Source: Leptospira ilyithenensis (GTDB lineage: Bacteria; Spirochaetota; Leptospiria; Leptospirales; Leptospiraceae). From it: DNA of 64,000 nt. How positions within the stretch are numbered: position 1 is the first letter of the stretch; the number at the start of each line of letters is the position of its first letter. Below, piece after piece: positions 31,052 to 39,791 of the stretch. Location of the stretch: positions 124,001 to 188,000 of the forward strand of contig NZ_RQHV01000042.1 of NCBI RefSeq assembly GCF_004771005.1, in the 5' to 3' direction. The notes below the pieces were generated by a model. The model saw only the letters and a list, made by a program, of their open reading frames with translations, ran no database searches and was not told where the DNA came from. Both the position numbers and the translations under genes were made by a program.

Positions 31052-33223
31052 TTAAGTCGCTTTTTTAAAATCCTTTAAAGTTAAAAACACTTTGATCTCT
31101 TCGTAGTCGATTCGATCTAAAGAAACAGTCACCGGGTCTCCGATAAAAAAGATTTTAGTATGCTTTTTCGAATAAAAGGAAAAATCATTTTTAATCATGA
31201 TTTCGAATTCGTCGGTAAACTGTTGTTTATCGAGCACTCCTTCCAGACTTGATTCTTCCAGTTCAACAAATACTTGAGCCGGTCGGATTCCTACGATAAA
31301 ACCTTTAAATTCCTTTTTACCAGTGGATTCCAGGTAACGGAAGGATTTGATTTTAATAATATCTCTCTCCGCATCAGCCGCTCTTCTTTCTTCGTCGGAG
31401 CAGTGTTTTCCCATCATAGCGATACCGGGTTTGTCGTAAGGAAGCTTGGTTCCCAGAATCACAGCATGCAAAACTCTATGTACTATCAAATCCGGATAAC
31501 GGCGAATTGGTGAAGTAAAATGACAATAGTCTTGGAAGCCAAGCCCCCAGTGACCTAGAGTTTCTGCACCATAGTATGCCTGCATAAAACTCCTTAACAA
31601 TAGATAGTTGAAAATCTTAGCTACTGAGTTGTTTCCGATAGCATTTACTGCCGCGGTGATCTCGGGATAGCTGGTATCTTTGATTTGAATATGAAATCCG
31701 TTTAGTTGAAGAAATTGATTCAACATTTCCAATTTTTCTTCATCCATAGTTTCATGAATTCTATGCAAAGTAGGCGCATTTTTCTTGCGAAGAAATTCAT
31801 CCACTTTTGTATTTGCAGATAACATTAGTTCTTCGATCAACATATGACTGTTCAATCTTTCTCTGATTTCGATTCCAATCGGTTTTTGATCTTTATCCCA
31901 TTGAATGGTGGTTTCTTTGATATTTAAATCGACTCTACCTTTTTGAATGCGTTTTTTACGCATGTTATCGGTGAATTTGGATATTTTATAAATCCATGAC
32001 TCGGGATTGGCAGCTTTAATTTCATCTTCCGCCATCTCATAAGTGTAACGTTGATTCACTTTGATCACAGACTTGTAAAATTTGGCATTGTAAATCTCAC
32101 CTTCTTTGCTCGCTTCCATTTCGACTGTAAATGCCAACCGATTCTTGTTTGCCACAAGACTACAAAGATTTTCCGATAAAACGGGTGGTAACATTGGCAC
32201 AACTTTATTGGCCAAATAAACGGAAGTGGCCCTTTGGTAGGCCTCGTCATCCAAAGGAGTGCCCACCTTAACATAATGCGAAACATCTGCAATATGAACC
32301 CAAAAACGGACCCGGTTTCCTTCTTCCTGGAAACTAATGGCATCGTCAAAATCTTTGGCGGTGATCCCATCGATTGTAACTGCATAAAGTTCCCGAAGGT
32401 CAGTACGGGAATTCCAATCGCTTACGTTGGATGGTTCAACTTCTTCGGTAAGATCGAGTTTGATATTGTCGGGATGTTGTACGTCGAAATTGTACTTCAT
32501 CAGAATCCTTTGAAAATCAGGATCTTCTTTGGTATCGGATTCGAATCTTAAAAAAGAAACATCGTATAAATTATCCTCAGGCGTTACACCTTCTTTGAAT
32601 TTGACAACCAGGACATCATCAATTTGAATTTTATCCAATATATCTTTAAGAAGAGTTTTCGCATGAATCACACCTTCTTTCTCGTCACCTAACATATCGA
32701 GGAATTTTCCAAAAACAAATCTATTGTTTTTTTCAGTGACTCTCAAACGATAAAGTGTACGACCTCGTTTGACAATTGCGGTTACTTCGCCTTCAAATCT
32801 GTCTTTTCTGCCGATGCCCAGTGGTAGTACTTCAACTTTGTCCCCCGAGATCGCAGTGCCTATCATCGAGCCGGGAATAAATACTTCATTTTTACTCGGT
32901 AGGCTTAAGAATCCGTCTCCTCTTCTGGAAACGGAGACTCTTCCGTAAAAACGAAAGGGGTTTGCGATTAGAATTCTTTTTCCATCCATCACAAGCAGGT
33001 TTTCGTTTTCCAAAGATAAAAGCAGATTGTCCATTGCAATCATCAGCTCTTTATTCGAATTTTGTTTTCTTTCTTTCGGCGCTGATTTTTTCTTTGTAGG
33101 AGCTTTTTTCGGTTTTTCCGTTATGTCTAAAAATTTATTTTTTAACTCTTGTTTAGTGACTTCTTTACCGGCCTTCGCTTCTAAATAGTCTATGATTTTT
33201 TTTTGAATTTTATATGTATCCAT
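31052..33223 (-). CDS. rnr: Ribonuclease R
   Basis: A 723-residue 3'-5' exoribonuclease of the RNB family. It has an N-terminal winged-helix-like start, a Lys-rich linker (~32-55), cold-shock domains, the RNB catalytic domain with IDGITAKDFDDAISF and HIADVSHYV, and an S1 domain near the C-terminus (GFIVGIRPAQVFVELEES). It degrades structured RNA. The start overlaps the tsaB stop by one base. The basic linker lies near the N-terminus, whereas E. coli RNase R has its Lys-rich tail at the C-terminus. Confidence 0.94.
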   Translation of the reverse strand: MDTYKIQKKIIDYLEAKAGKEVTKQELKNKFLDITEKPKKAPTKKKSAPKERKQNSNKELMIAMDNLLLSLENENLLVMDGKRILIANPFRFYGRVSVSRRGDGFLSLPSKNEVFIPGSMIGTAISGDKVEVLPLGIGRKDRFEGEVTAIVKRGRTLYRLRVTEKNNRFVFGKFLDMLGDEKEGVIHAKTLLKDILDKIQIDDVLVVKFKEGVTPEDNLYDVSFLRFESDTKEDPDFQRILMKYNFDVQHPDNIKLDLTEEVEPSNVSDWNSRTDLRELYAVTIDGITAKDFDDAISFQEEGNRVRFWVHIADVSHYVKVGTPLDDEAYQRATSVYLANKVVPMLPPVLSENLCSLVANKNRLAFTVEMEASKEGEIYNAKFYKSVIKVNQRYTYEMAEDEIKAANPESWIYKISKFTDNMRKKRIQKGRVDLNIKETTIQWDKDQKPIGIEIRERLNSHMLIEELMLSANTKVDEFLRKKNAPTLHRIHETMDEEKLEMLNQFLQLNGFHIQIKDTSYPEITAAVNAIGNNSVAKIFNYLLLRSFMQAYYGAETLGHWGLGFQDYCHFTSPIRRYPDLIVHRVLHAVILGTKLPYDKPGIAMMGKHCSDEERRAADAERDIIKIKSFRYLESTGKKEFKGFIVGIRPAQVFVELEESSLEGVLDKQQFTDEFEIMIKNDFSFYSKKHTKIFFIGDPVTVSLDRIDYEEIKVFLTLKDFKKAT

Positions 33224-33897
33224 TACGCTGTGTTAGTTTCTAAATAAGTGCCGCGAATATAATTGGGGAGAAGAAGGGAATAATTGGAAGTTTTTAAGTC
33301 GGCACGTAAGATTGTATCTTTCTTAGTTTCTAAAATTGGCATACTTTCCGGTAAAGTCTCTTCAATTTTAATCATTTCCTTATAAAATTGGACGTTCGTT
33401 TCTCCTGAATAAACAAAACAGACATCTTCCTTTTGCAGATTTTTTAAATATTCTTCGATTTTTGCGGATGTCCAATCGAAAGTCCCGGAATAATTACCTT
33501 CTGTTAAATGACCGAAATAATGTTTTTTCTGTTTTCCATCCAAACATACAAACGTTGATTTTTTGTTTTTTGTTTGAGAAAAATATTTGCAATAAGCTTC
33601 TATGGTATCCATTCCTAGGCACGGAATTTGCCATAATTGAGATAGGTTTCTGGCGGTGGTGACTGTGATTCGGATTCCGGTGAAAGAACCGGGACCTGTT
33701 AGTACAAAAATCCGATCGGGCTTTCCCCATCCTGTAGATTGTAACGCCTTCTGGATTTCTTCCACCAAACGAAACGAAGATTCTTTCGGACAGTATTCTT
33801 TGAATTCGTATATGCTTTCACCAGGTTTTTCAGAACTCAAGATCGTTGCGGAAACATGAATCCAATCCTGAGTAGCATCAAAAAATAAAACCTTCAT
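33223..33897 (-). CDS. tsaB: TsaB, t6A37 tRNA modification complex subunit
   Basis: A 224-residue ASKHA-fold protein with the family motif LTGPGSFTGIRITVTTARNL (~residues 65-84). TsaB partners TsaD and TsaE to transfer threonylcarbamoyl to A37 of ANN-decoding tRNAs; it is not itself a peptidase despite older M22 naming. It is coupled to tsaE (ATGA overlap) and to rnr (TAATG). Confidence 0.9.
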   Translation of the reverse strand: MKVLFFDATQDWIHVSATILSSEKPGESIYEFKEYCPKESSFRLVEEIQKALQSTGWGKPDRIFVLTGPGSFTGIRITVTTARNLSQLWQIPCLGMDTIEAYCKYFSQTKNKKSTFVCLDGKQKKHYFGHLTEGNYSGTFDWTSAKIEEYLKNLQKEDVCFVYSGETNVQFYKEMIKIEETLPESMPILETKKDTILRADLKTSNYSLLLPNYIRGTYLETNTA

Positions 33898-34340
33898 GCA
33901 CTCGTTTCCAATGTATAATTTCGGGTTTCCAAAGTATCGTGTTCGATGTTCAGATAAAGCCGCCCTTCTTTCGGAAGCATGCTTTCAGCTATTTCCCACC
34001 ACTCGATAAGAGAAATACCTTCCTTTCCCCAAATTTCATCGAAACCAAGTTCAAACAATTCACTTATATCTTTAATCCGATAGAGATCAAAATGATGAAC
34101 AGGAATGTCATTAAGATCATATAAGTTGTGTAATGCGAATGTGGGAGAATTTACTAATTCTCCCGAATCCCTGGAATCCATCCATTTTCGAATAAAGGTT
34201 GTTTTTCCTGCACCTAAGTCACCTGAGAATAAAATACAGGGAAACTTTTTTTCCGAAAGTAAGTTGTCTATGTTTTGGTTGAGAGCGGAAAGAATAGGTT
34301 TGATTTTACCCAAAGGAACGGATACGAAATTTTTTATCAT
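33894..34340 (-). CDS. tsaE: TsaE, t6A37 tRNA modification ATPase
   Basis: A 148-residue P-loop ATPase with SGDLGAGKTTFIRKW (Walker A, ~40) and the family segment SPTFALHNLYD...HFDLYRI (~85-110), followed by the EWWE motif. It energises turnover of the TsaB-TsaD-TsaE complex. It overlaps hslO and tsaB by 4 bases each. Confidence 0.93.
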   Translation of the reverse strand: MIKNFVSVPLGKIKPILSALNQNIDNLLSEKKFPCILFSGDLGAGKTTFIRKWMDSRDSGELVNSPTFALHNLYDLNDIPVHHFDLYRIKDISELFELGFDEIWGKEGISLIEWWEIAESMLPKEGRLYLNIEHDTLETRNYTLETSA

Positions 34341-35188
34341 TCTTTAAATAGATGCGCTACATCTTCTTGATTGTACTGGTATGCTTTTCTGCAAAATTCA
34401 CAAGTAATTTCGATCTGTCCTACATCCGTCAGGATTGACTCGGCTTCTTTTTTTCCCAAGGAGACTATGATTTCGGAAACTTTGTAACGGGAACAATCGC
34501 ATAAAAACTCAGGTTCTTCCGTGGATAAAACTACTAGTTCCGATTCGATTGTGATCATTAGTTCCGTTCGCATCTCCTCAAATCCCAAGTCCCAAAATGA
34601 TTCTTTGTTGATGATGGGAGAAATTTTTTCATTTAAGTATTTAAAATCGGCTTCACTTGCTTCCGGCAATGCCTGGAACATAATTGCTTTTGCCCGGAAA
34701 TTCCCGTCTATTTTCAATGGTTCCACGTCCATTCCTACGATCGCTCTCACTTGATCGGATTCCGTTAAGTATTTCAAAAAATTTACTTCGAAAGTATCTT
34801 CTACTAAATTTGTAAAGGATTGGTAAAAATCGGCGTTCATCTCCCAACGAATGACTTTCATGATTCCTTGACCCAGGATGAACTCATTACGGATATCTCC
34901 GACGGCAAATTCGCCCGGGTATGCGACAGCTTTCATTACCCCATAACGGTTGCTATAAGCAAGGACGGATTTGTTCGTATCGTCCTTCCATTGGATACTG
35001 ACTCTTTGTTGGTCCTTTGTCATCTCTGCAAGAAAGAGAGCACCCATCAGAGTCTTAGATAGAAAGACGCTCATCTCCGAGTTAAGTTCGTGCAATAAGA
35101 TGATTTCTTTTGCTGTTTTGGTTAGATCAACGATGGAAAACCTAAAATGGTAATTGGGAATGATTCCTAAAATAACTGAATCTGTCAT
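34337..35188 (-). CDS. hslO: Hsp33 redox-regulated chaperone
   Basis: A 283-residue protein with the Hsp33 N-terminal domain and the C-terminal redox zinc site made of CDC (FLCDCSRYK) and CEFC (ITCEFCRKAY). Under oxidative stress the four cysteines form disulfides and activate holdase function. It is first in the minus-strand run hslO-tsaE-tsaB-rnr, all with overlapping start and stop codons, implying a single transcript read from upstream of 35188. Confidence 0.93.
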   Translation of the reverse strand: MTDSVILGIIPNYHFRFSIVDLTKTAKEIILLHELNSEMSVFLSKTLMGALFLAEMTKDQQRVSIQWKDDTNKSVLAYSNRYGVMKAVAYPGEFAVGDIRNEFILGQGIMKVIRWEMNADFYQSFTNLVEDTFEVNFLKYLTESDQVRAIVGMDVEPLKIDGNFRAKAIMFQALPEASEADFKYLNEKISPIINKESFWDLGFEEMRTELMITIESELVVLSTEEPEFLCDCSRYKVSEIIVSLGKKEAESILTDVGQIEITCEFCRKAYQYNQEDVAHLFKE

Positions 35189-35264
35189 TATTTGATTGAA
35201 AGGGGTGATTTCTAATTCAGTTTATGCTGCAAGACGGATTCTGCAATCGTAAAAAGGAAAAATC

Positions 35265-37253
35265 ATGATCTTTGGAGTGGATTATTACCCGGAACAATGG
35301 GAAAAAAAAGATTGGGATGAAGACCTTTCCATTATGAAAAATATGGGTCTCACTTCGGTTCGATTGGCGGAATTCGCTTGGGCTCTTATGGAACCAAAGG
35401 AAGGAAAATTTGATTTTTCCTTATTCGATGAAATATTGGAAAAAATCCATAGAGCAGGAATGACTGCTATCTTGGGAACTCCGACAGCTACCTTTCCACC
35501 TTGGCTGTACAAAAAACATCCGGAGATCGTTCAAATTTCCAAAGAAGGAATTCTACGCACAATCGGTACTAGGCGACAGGCCTGTTTTTCTTCTCCAGCA
35601 TATCGGAAGGCGACGGAAAGAATTGTAACGGCGATGGCAAAACATTTTGGAAATCATCCTGCGGTAGTGGGTTGGCAGATTGATAACGAACCTGGTCACG
35701 AAGGATCGGATTTGGATTATTCGCACTTGGCGCTCACCAGTTTTCGAAAATGGTTGAAAACAAAATACAAAACCGTCGCAAACTGTAACAAGAGTTGGGG
35801 GAGTGTATTTTGGGGAATGATGTACAATGACTGGGATGAAATTCCCCTTCCTGCATCTCATGTTGCTAGCAATTTCAATCCTTCTATGATCCAGGACTAT
35901 TACCGGTTTCAATCGGATGAACTGATCTCTTATCTCAGTCTTCAGGCAAATATCGTTCGAAAATATTCGAAGGGAAGGCCACTTACCGTAAATCTTTATC
36001 CTTCTCCTTTTTTGCCAATCACCGATATGCACAAGTTATTCGGTGAATTTGACTATGTTTCCTGGGACAATTACCCGGTTTGGGGAAATCAAAAAGATCC
36101 TTTTCCACACCCTCTTGTATCTGCAACACAACAGTATTGTCGTGGATTGAAAAACAAAGCATTCACAGTTATGGAACAAATTTCGGGCGTTCAGGGCCAT
36201 GATACTTTGGGATATCTTCCTCCTCCGGGCCAGATAGGTTTGTGGTTGACCCAAGCCATTACCAACGGTGCTAATCAGATTTATTTTTTTCGTTACCGTA
36301 CCGCTCGTTTCGGACAAGAACAATTATGTTACGGGATTTTGGATCACGGCAAAAAGCTCACGCATAAATATTTCGAGCTGCAAAAGAAAATCCAAGAGAT
36401 CAAAGAATATGCGGAAGACATTGCAGATGTTCCTTATCCGGCTGAGGTAGCCATCTTGCATGATATTGAAAATGCACGCAGTTACAAACATCAGCCTTTG
36501 AGTGACGGATTGAAATTTTCTCCCGTGTCTTTTGCTCAAGTGGGCTACGACATAGAAATCGCAACTTGGTTTGCGGGAACTAATGTGCTGAACGCAAACA
36601 CGCATTCTTTACCGGCACGAACGGAGATTGATTTTAAAAATTATAAAGTCATCACTCTTCCTCTCTACACAATGTTTGAAGACTCTGTGATCCAAAAACT
36701 GGAAGCCTACGTAAAAGAAGGCGGAACATTGGTCCTTGGCTACCGTGCAGGTATCAAGGACCAAAATCATTGGATGGTGGAAGAACCGGTACCTGGACGA
36801 TTCCGGGAGATGGCTGGAGTGGAAACATATCAGTTTGAGGCTATGGGCGAAGGAGAGAAAGTTTCCATCCGAATGGGACTTTTTCCTTTGCGGGGAACTA
36901 AATTTTGCGAACTATTGGAGCCGATTACGGCAAAACCGATCGCCTACTATTCTGACAGCCGCAAATTTTACAAAGGGAAACCGGCGATTACCTTAAATCA
37001 GTATGGAAAGGGAAAAGTTTATTATGTAGGAACTTCCCTTAGCCCGGAAACTATGGTCTTATTCTACCGTAAGGTTCTGCTCGGTGCCGGTGTTAAATTC
37101 GGATTTTTAGGATCTACCGTTGAGAAACAATACCGTATCGGTCGAAAGTATAATTATGAAATCATTATGAATCATTCTTGGAAGCCTACCTGGGCCGGAC
37201 TCAAAAGATTACAATCATTTGAAACTCGCATAACAAAGATTAATAAAAAATAA
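35265..37253 (+). CDS. Glycoside hydrolase family 42 beta-galactosidase
   Basis: This 662-residue GH42 enzyme starts MIFGVDYYPEQW, the usual opening of the family. The acid/base glutamate is in WQIDNEPGHE (~143) and the likely nucleophile in VMEQISG (~304). A class-I glutaminase-like middle domain follows (PAEVAILHD; VKEGGTLVLGYRAG) and a C-terminal beta domain. No signal peptide, so it is cytoplasmic. The ATG has AAAAAGGA upstream. The next gene begins directly after its stop. Confidence 0.93.
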   Translation: MIFGVDYYPEQWEKKDWDEDLSIMKNMGLTSVRLAEFAWALMEPKEGKFDFSLFDEILEKIHRAGMTAILGTPTATFPPWLYKKHPEIVQISKEGILRTIGTRRQACFSSPAYRKATERIVTAMAKHFGNHPAVVGWQIDNEPGHEGSDLDYSHLALTSFRKWLKTKYKTVANCNKSWGSVFWGMMYNDWDEIPLPASHVASNFNPSMIQDYYRFQSDELISYLSLQANIVRKYSKGRPLTVNLYPSPFLPITDMHKLFGEFDYVSWDNYPVWGNQKDPFPHPLVSATQQYCRGLKNKAFTVMEQISGVQGHDTLGYLPPPGQIGLWLTQAITNGANQIYFFRYRTARFGQEQLCYGILDHGKKLTHKYFELQKKIQEIKEYAEDIADVPYPAEVAILHDIENARSYKHQPLSDGLKFSPVSFAQVGYDIEIATWFAGTNVLNANTHSLPARTEIDFKNYKVITLPLYTMFEDSVIQKLEAYVKEGGTLVLGYRAGIKDQNHWMVEEPVPGRFREMAGVETYQFEAMGEGEKVSIRMGLFPLRGTKFCELLEPITAKPIAYYSDSRKFYKGKPAITLNQYGKGKVYYVGTSLSPETMVLFYRKVLLGAGVKFGFLGSTVEKQYRIGRKYNYEIIMNHSWKPTWAGLKRLQSFETRITKINKK

Positions 37254-38153
37254 ATGTTAATTAAAGATTTCAAATCCGTCAATAAAATGTTAAACGATAT
37301 ATCCGGAAAAAATCATCCTGGAGATATCTATGTGGACAACCTGCATTCTCCTTATATTCGTTTTGAGGAAACATTCGTAATACCCGCTTCTTCGATCACT
37401 CACCCTGAATTTTCCTCGGTCAAAGATTTTGTTTCCATACTTTCCAAGTATCTTCCGGAAGCAATAGAAGGAACTTGTCTTTTGCCGGAACCAAGACCAA
37501 AACGAGAAACCGGAAAATTATTTTTTGTAAGACCGATTGTATTCAGTAACAAACAATTTCTTTATGTCTTCGCTACCGACATGCAGTATTTGGGTGGTGC
37601 CTCCGGTGAAGAGATTAAAAAGCCTGGAGCGCAAAATTTAACCCCCAGCATCATCACCGATCGCATTTATTTTCAAGTTAAGATTTTTCCTATAGAATCG
37701 CTAAAAGAAGACGGAGATCATATTATTGATTTTAAGTCTCAAAGATTTCAAGGAGGAGTGTTTCGTGTTGAGTCGGACCGAACACATGACCACCCAATCC
37801 GAAGATTTTCGGAAATTTTTGATGAGATTGATTTTTCTGATATCGAATTAAAAATCAGGGAAGAATTGGGAATCAATTCTGAAGTCTGGCAGCTAGGCCG
37901 GGTTTATAGTCCCATCGGAATCGATTATTTGGCTTTAAGTTTGCGTTTTTTAACTCCTTCTCTTCCTAAGATCATCAAAGAGTTTAGAAATTTTTATTCG
38001 GTTTTAGATCCCGGAGAAAATGGAGTGCAAGACGGGGAGAGAACGGCTTATCATTTCTACCTAAAACAATTTGCTGCGGAAAGAGCCCAGTCTCGTTCGG
38101 GAAATATGTTGTGGAAAATCAACTTTACTGAAAAAGACCATACTCCGCAATAA
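37254..38153 (+). CDS. Conserved-looking hypothetical protein in GH42 operon
   Basis: A 299-residue cytoplasmic protein with no signal peptide or membrane segment, whose ATG follows the GH42 stop without a gap (TAAATG). It has mixed alpha/beta character with aromatic and acidic patches (SPYIRFEETFVIPASS; LPEPRPKRETGKLFFVRP). No family recognised. Tight coupling to a GH42 enzyme and, 8 bases later, to an IMPase-like phosphatase suggests a sugar-related task, which is inference. Confidence 0.7.
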   Translation: MLIKDFKSVNKMLNDISGKNHPGDIYVDNLHSPYIRFEETFVIPASSITHPEFSSVKDFVSILSKYLPEAIEGTCLLPEPRPKRETGKLFFVRPIVFSNKQFLYVFATDMQYLGGASGEEIKKPGAQNLTPSIITDRIYFQVKIFPIESLKEDGDHIIDFKSQRFQGGVFRVESDRTHDHPIRRFSEIFDEIDFSDIELKIREELGINSEVWQLGRVYSPIGIDYLALSLRFLTPSLPKIIKEFRNFYSVLDPGENGVQDGERTAYHFYLKQFAAERAQSRSGNMLWKINFTEKDHTPQ

Positions 38154-38161
38154 GGTAAGCC

Positions 38162-39007
38162 ATGAGCATTTCTTCTCCTACCATTAGTTTTCCCGTCGAG
38201 GAAACCATCAAACGAATCGAATTCATCAAATCCAATGCGAGTGGAATCATCCATGAAGCAAAAAAGATTCAGAAAGAAATGTCCGGCATTCGTTCCAAGA
38301 CAGATGCGGATGAAAGAGAAAGAATACACGCCGCCGATCGGGTATTAGGTGATATCTTCATCAAATTTTTGCAAAAGGCTTTTCCAAAGGACGGCATTTT
38401 ATCGGAAGATAAGGAACCGATCGACGGAACCAATGATTTTCGTTGGGTTTTGGATCCTGTAGACGGATCAATGAATTTTGTGAGAGGACTTCCTCTTTAT
38501 GCGATTTCATTTGGGCTGGAACACCGTGAAACGCCTGTTGGGGGAGTCGTGATTGTTCCGCCGCAGGATGCTGTTTATTCCGCAGTATTGGGGGAAGGCG
38601 CGGTAAAAAACGGTGAAACAATTTTTACCTCTTCCGTATCTGAACTCAACAGAGCGATTTTCAGTCCGAACCTTCCTACAAAAAGAGCCCATATGATCCA
38701 AGAGATTATGGCGGATCTTTCAGGATTTTTAACTTACGCACGTTCCTTTCGCAGGACAGGCTCCTTTGTATTGGACTCTTGTTGGATTGCAGAGGGTTTG
38801 ATGGATGCTATTTGGGAAAAATCCGTAAAACACTGGGATATTTCCGCTGTTTCTGTCATTCTCGGGGAAGCAGGCGGGAAGATGACCGATCTGAATGGTA
38901 AACATTATTATACAGGTCTTCCCGAGTTAATTGCTTCCAACGGAATCATTCACGATGAAATTTTGAATTTATTGAAGACAGTTCGTTCTTCGGTGAGTAG
39001 AAACTAA
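38162..39007 (+). CDS. Inositol monophosphatase family phosphatase
   Basis: A 281-residue Mg-dependent phosphatase. The metal motifs are DPVDGSMNFVRG (~98-109, the family's DPxDGTxNF) and the C-terminal WDISAVSVILGEAGGKMTD. SEDK replaces the usual GEE/SEE near residue 80. Substrates of relatives include inositol phosphate, fructose-1,6-bisphosphate, histidinol phosphate and PAP. Operon context with GH42 suggests a sugar phosphate, unproven. Confidence 0.88.
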   Translation: MSISSPTISFPVEETIKRIEFIKSNASGIIHEAKKIQKEMSGIRSKTDADERERIHAADRVLGDIFIKFLQKAFPKDGILSEDKEPIDGTNDFRWVLDPVDGSMNFVRGLPLYAISFGLEHRETPVGGVVIVPPQDAVYSAVLGEGAVKNGETIFTSSVSELNRAIFSPNLPTKRAHMIQEIMADLSGFLTYARSFRRTGSFVLDSCWIAEGLMDAIWEKSVKHWDISAVSVILGEAGGKMTDLNGKHYYTGLPELIASNGIIHDEILNLLKTVRSSVSRN

Positions 39008-39024
39008 TCAAAATAGAATGATTA

Positions 39025-39053
39025 TTGGTTTACTAGAATTATTCTAATATTAA
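39025..39053 (+). promoter_or_regulatory. Putative sod promoter enclosing operator copy 2
   Basis: TTGGTT (39025-39030) and TATTAA (39048-39053) are spaced by 17 bases, and the spacer is almost exactly the shared palindrome. A repressor bound there would block polymerase. The promoter call is by eye. Confidence 0.45.
39032..39048. promoter_or_regulatory. Fur/PerR-type 7-1-7 operator, copy 2 (sod)
   Basis: ACTAGAATTATTCTAAT is identical over 17 bases to the site at 22227. TAGAAT-T-ATTCTA is a perfect palindrome with 1-base centre, the layout of PerR and Fur boxes (compare TTATAATnATTATAA). It stands 50 bases before the sod ATG. Confidence 0.65.
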
Positions 39054-39098
39054 CTATAAAGAAAATAGAGATACACTTTACCATCTAGGAGACTTCCA

Positions 39099-39674
39099 AT
39101 GGAACATAAACTTCCCGAACTACCATACGCAAAAGATGCACTTTTACCGCATATTTCCCCCGAAACATTAGACTTTCATTACGGGAAACACCACCAAACC
39201 TATGTTACTAATTTGAACAATCTGATAAAGGGAACCGAATTTGAAAATTCTTCACTCGAAGATATTGTGAAAAAATCAAGTGCGGGAATTTTTAACAATG
39301 CGGCGCAAATTTGGAACCACACTTTTTACTGGCATTCGCTTTCTCCGAAAGGCGGCGGACCAGCTACCGGTGCAGTCGGCGATGCGATCAATAAAGCATT
39401 CGGTTCCTTTGATGCTTTCAAAGAAAAATTCACCACGTCCGCTGTTACCAATTTCGGTTCCGGTTGGACTTGGCTTGTGAAAAAAGGAGATTCCGTAGAG
39501 ATCGTGAATACGAGCAATGCTGGTTCCCCTTTGAAAGACGGAATTCAATCTCTTATCACAGTTGATGTTTGGGAACATGCTTACTATATTGATTTTAGAA
39601 ATGCTCGTCCGAAGTATTTGGAAGCTTTCTGGAATCTAGTGAACTGGGAGTTTGCAAACCAAAACTTCAAATAA
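39099..39674 (+). CDS. sodB: Superoxide dismutase, Fe/Mn family
   Basis: A 191-residue cytoplasmic SOD. Metal ligands are in [18 protein letters not shown] and [13 protein letters not shown]; the FYWHSLSP and FGSGWTWL motifs point to the iron-type side of the family. It turns superoxide into peroxide and oxygen. The ATG has AGGAG upstream. A Fur-family-like operator in the promoter and a strong terminator just downstream suggest a single-gene unit under metal or peroxide control. SOD is reported absent from pathogenic Leptospira, so it hints at a saprophyte. Confidence 0.95.
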   Translation: MEHKLPELPYAKDALLPHISPETLDFHYGKHHQTYVTNLNNLIKGTEFENSSLEDIVKKSSAGIFNNAAQIWNHTFYWHSLSPKGGGPATGAVGDAINKAFGSFDAFKEKFTTSAVTNFGSGWTWLVKKGDSVEIVNTSNAGSPLKDGIQSLITVDVWEHAYYIDFRNARPKYLEAFWNLVNWEFANQNFK

Positions 39675-39698
39675 GCATTCGCTGGAATCATGCAAAGC

Positions 39699-39734
39699 AA
39701 AAGGCAGGTAAGCGAAAGCAAGCCTGCCTTTTTT
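39699..39734 (+). terminator. Terminator after sod
   Basis: AAGGCAGG pairs with CCTGCCTT (8 bp, more with the flanking A/T run) and TTTTTT follows. Inside the loop GC-GAAA-GC can form a small second helix. It starts ~25 bases past the sod stop. Confidence 0.9.
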
Positions 39735-39791
39735 ATTTCAGAAACAAAGGAATTTAGAATCTTGGTATTCGTAACCAAGCAAAGGTGTCAA

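Noticed and set aside
39690..39791. Longer trpE starting at 39690
   Set aside because: It would run through the strong sod terminator hairpin; the ATG at 39792 has a ribosome site and gives normal length.
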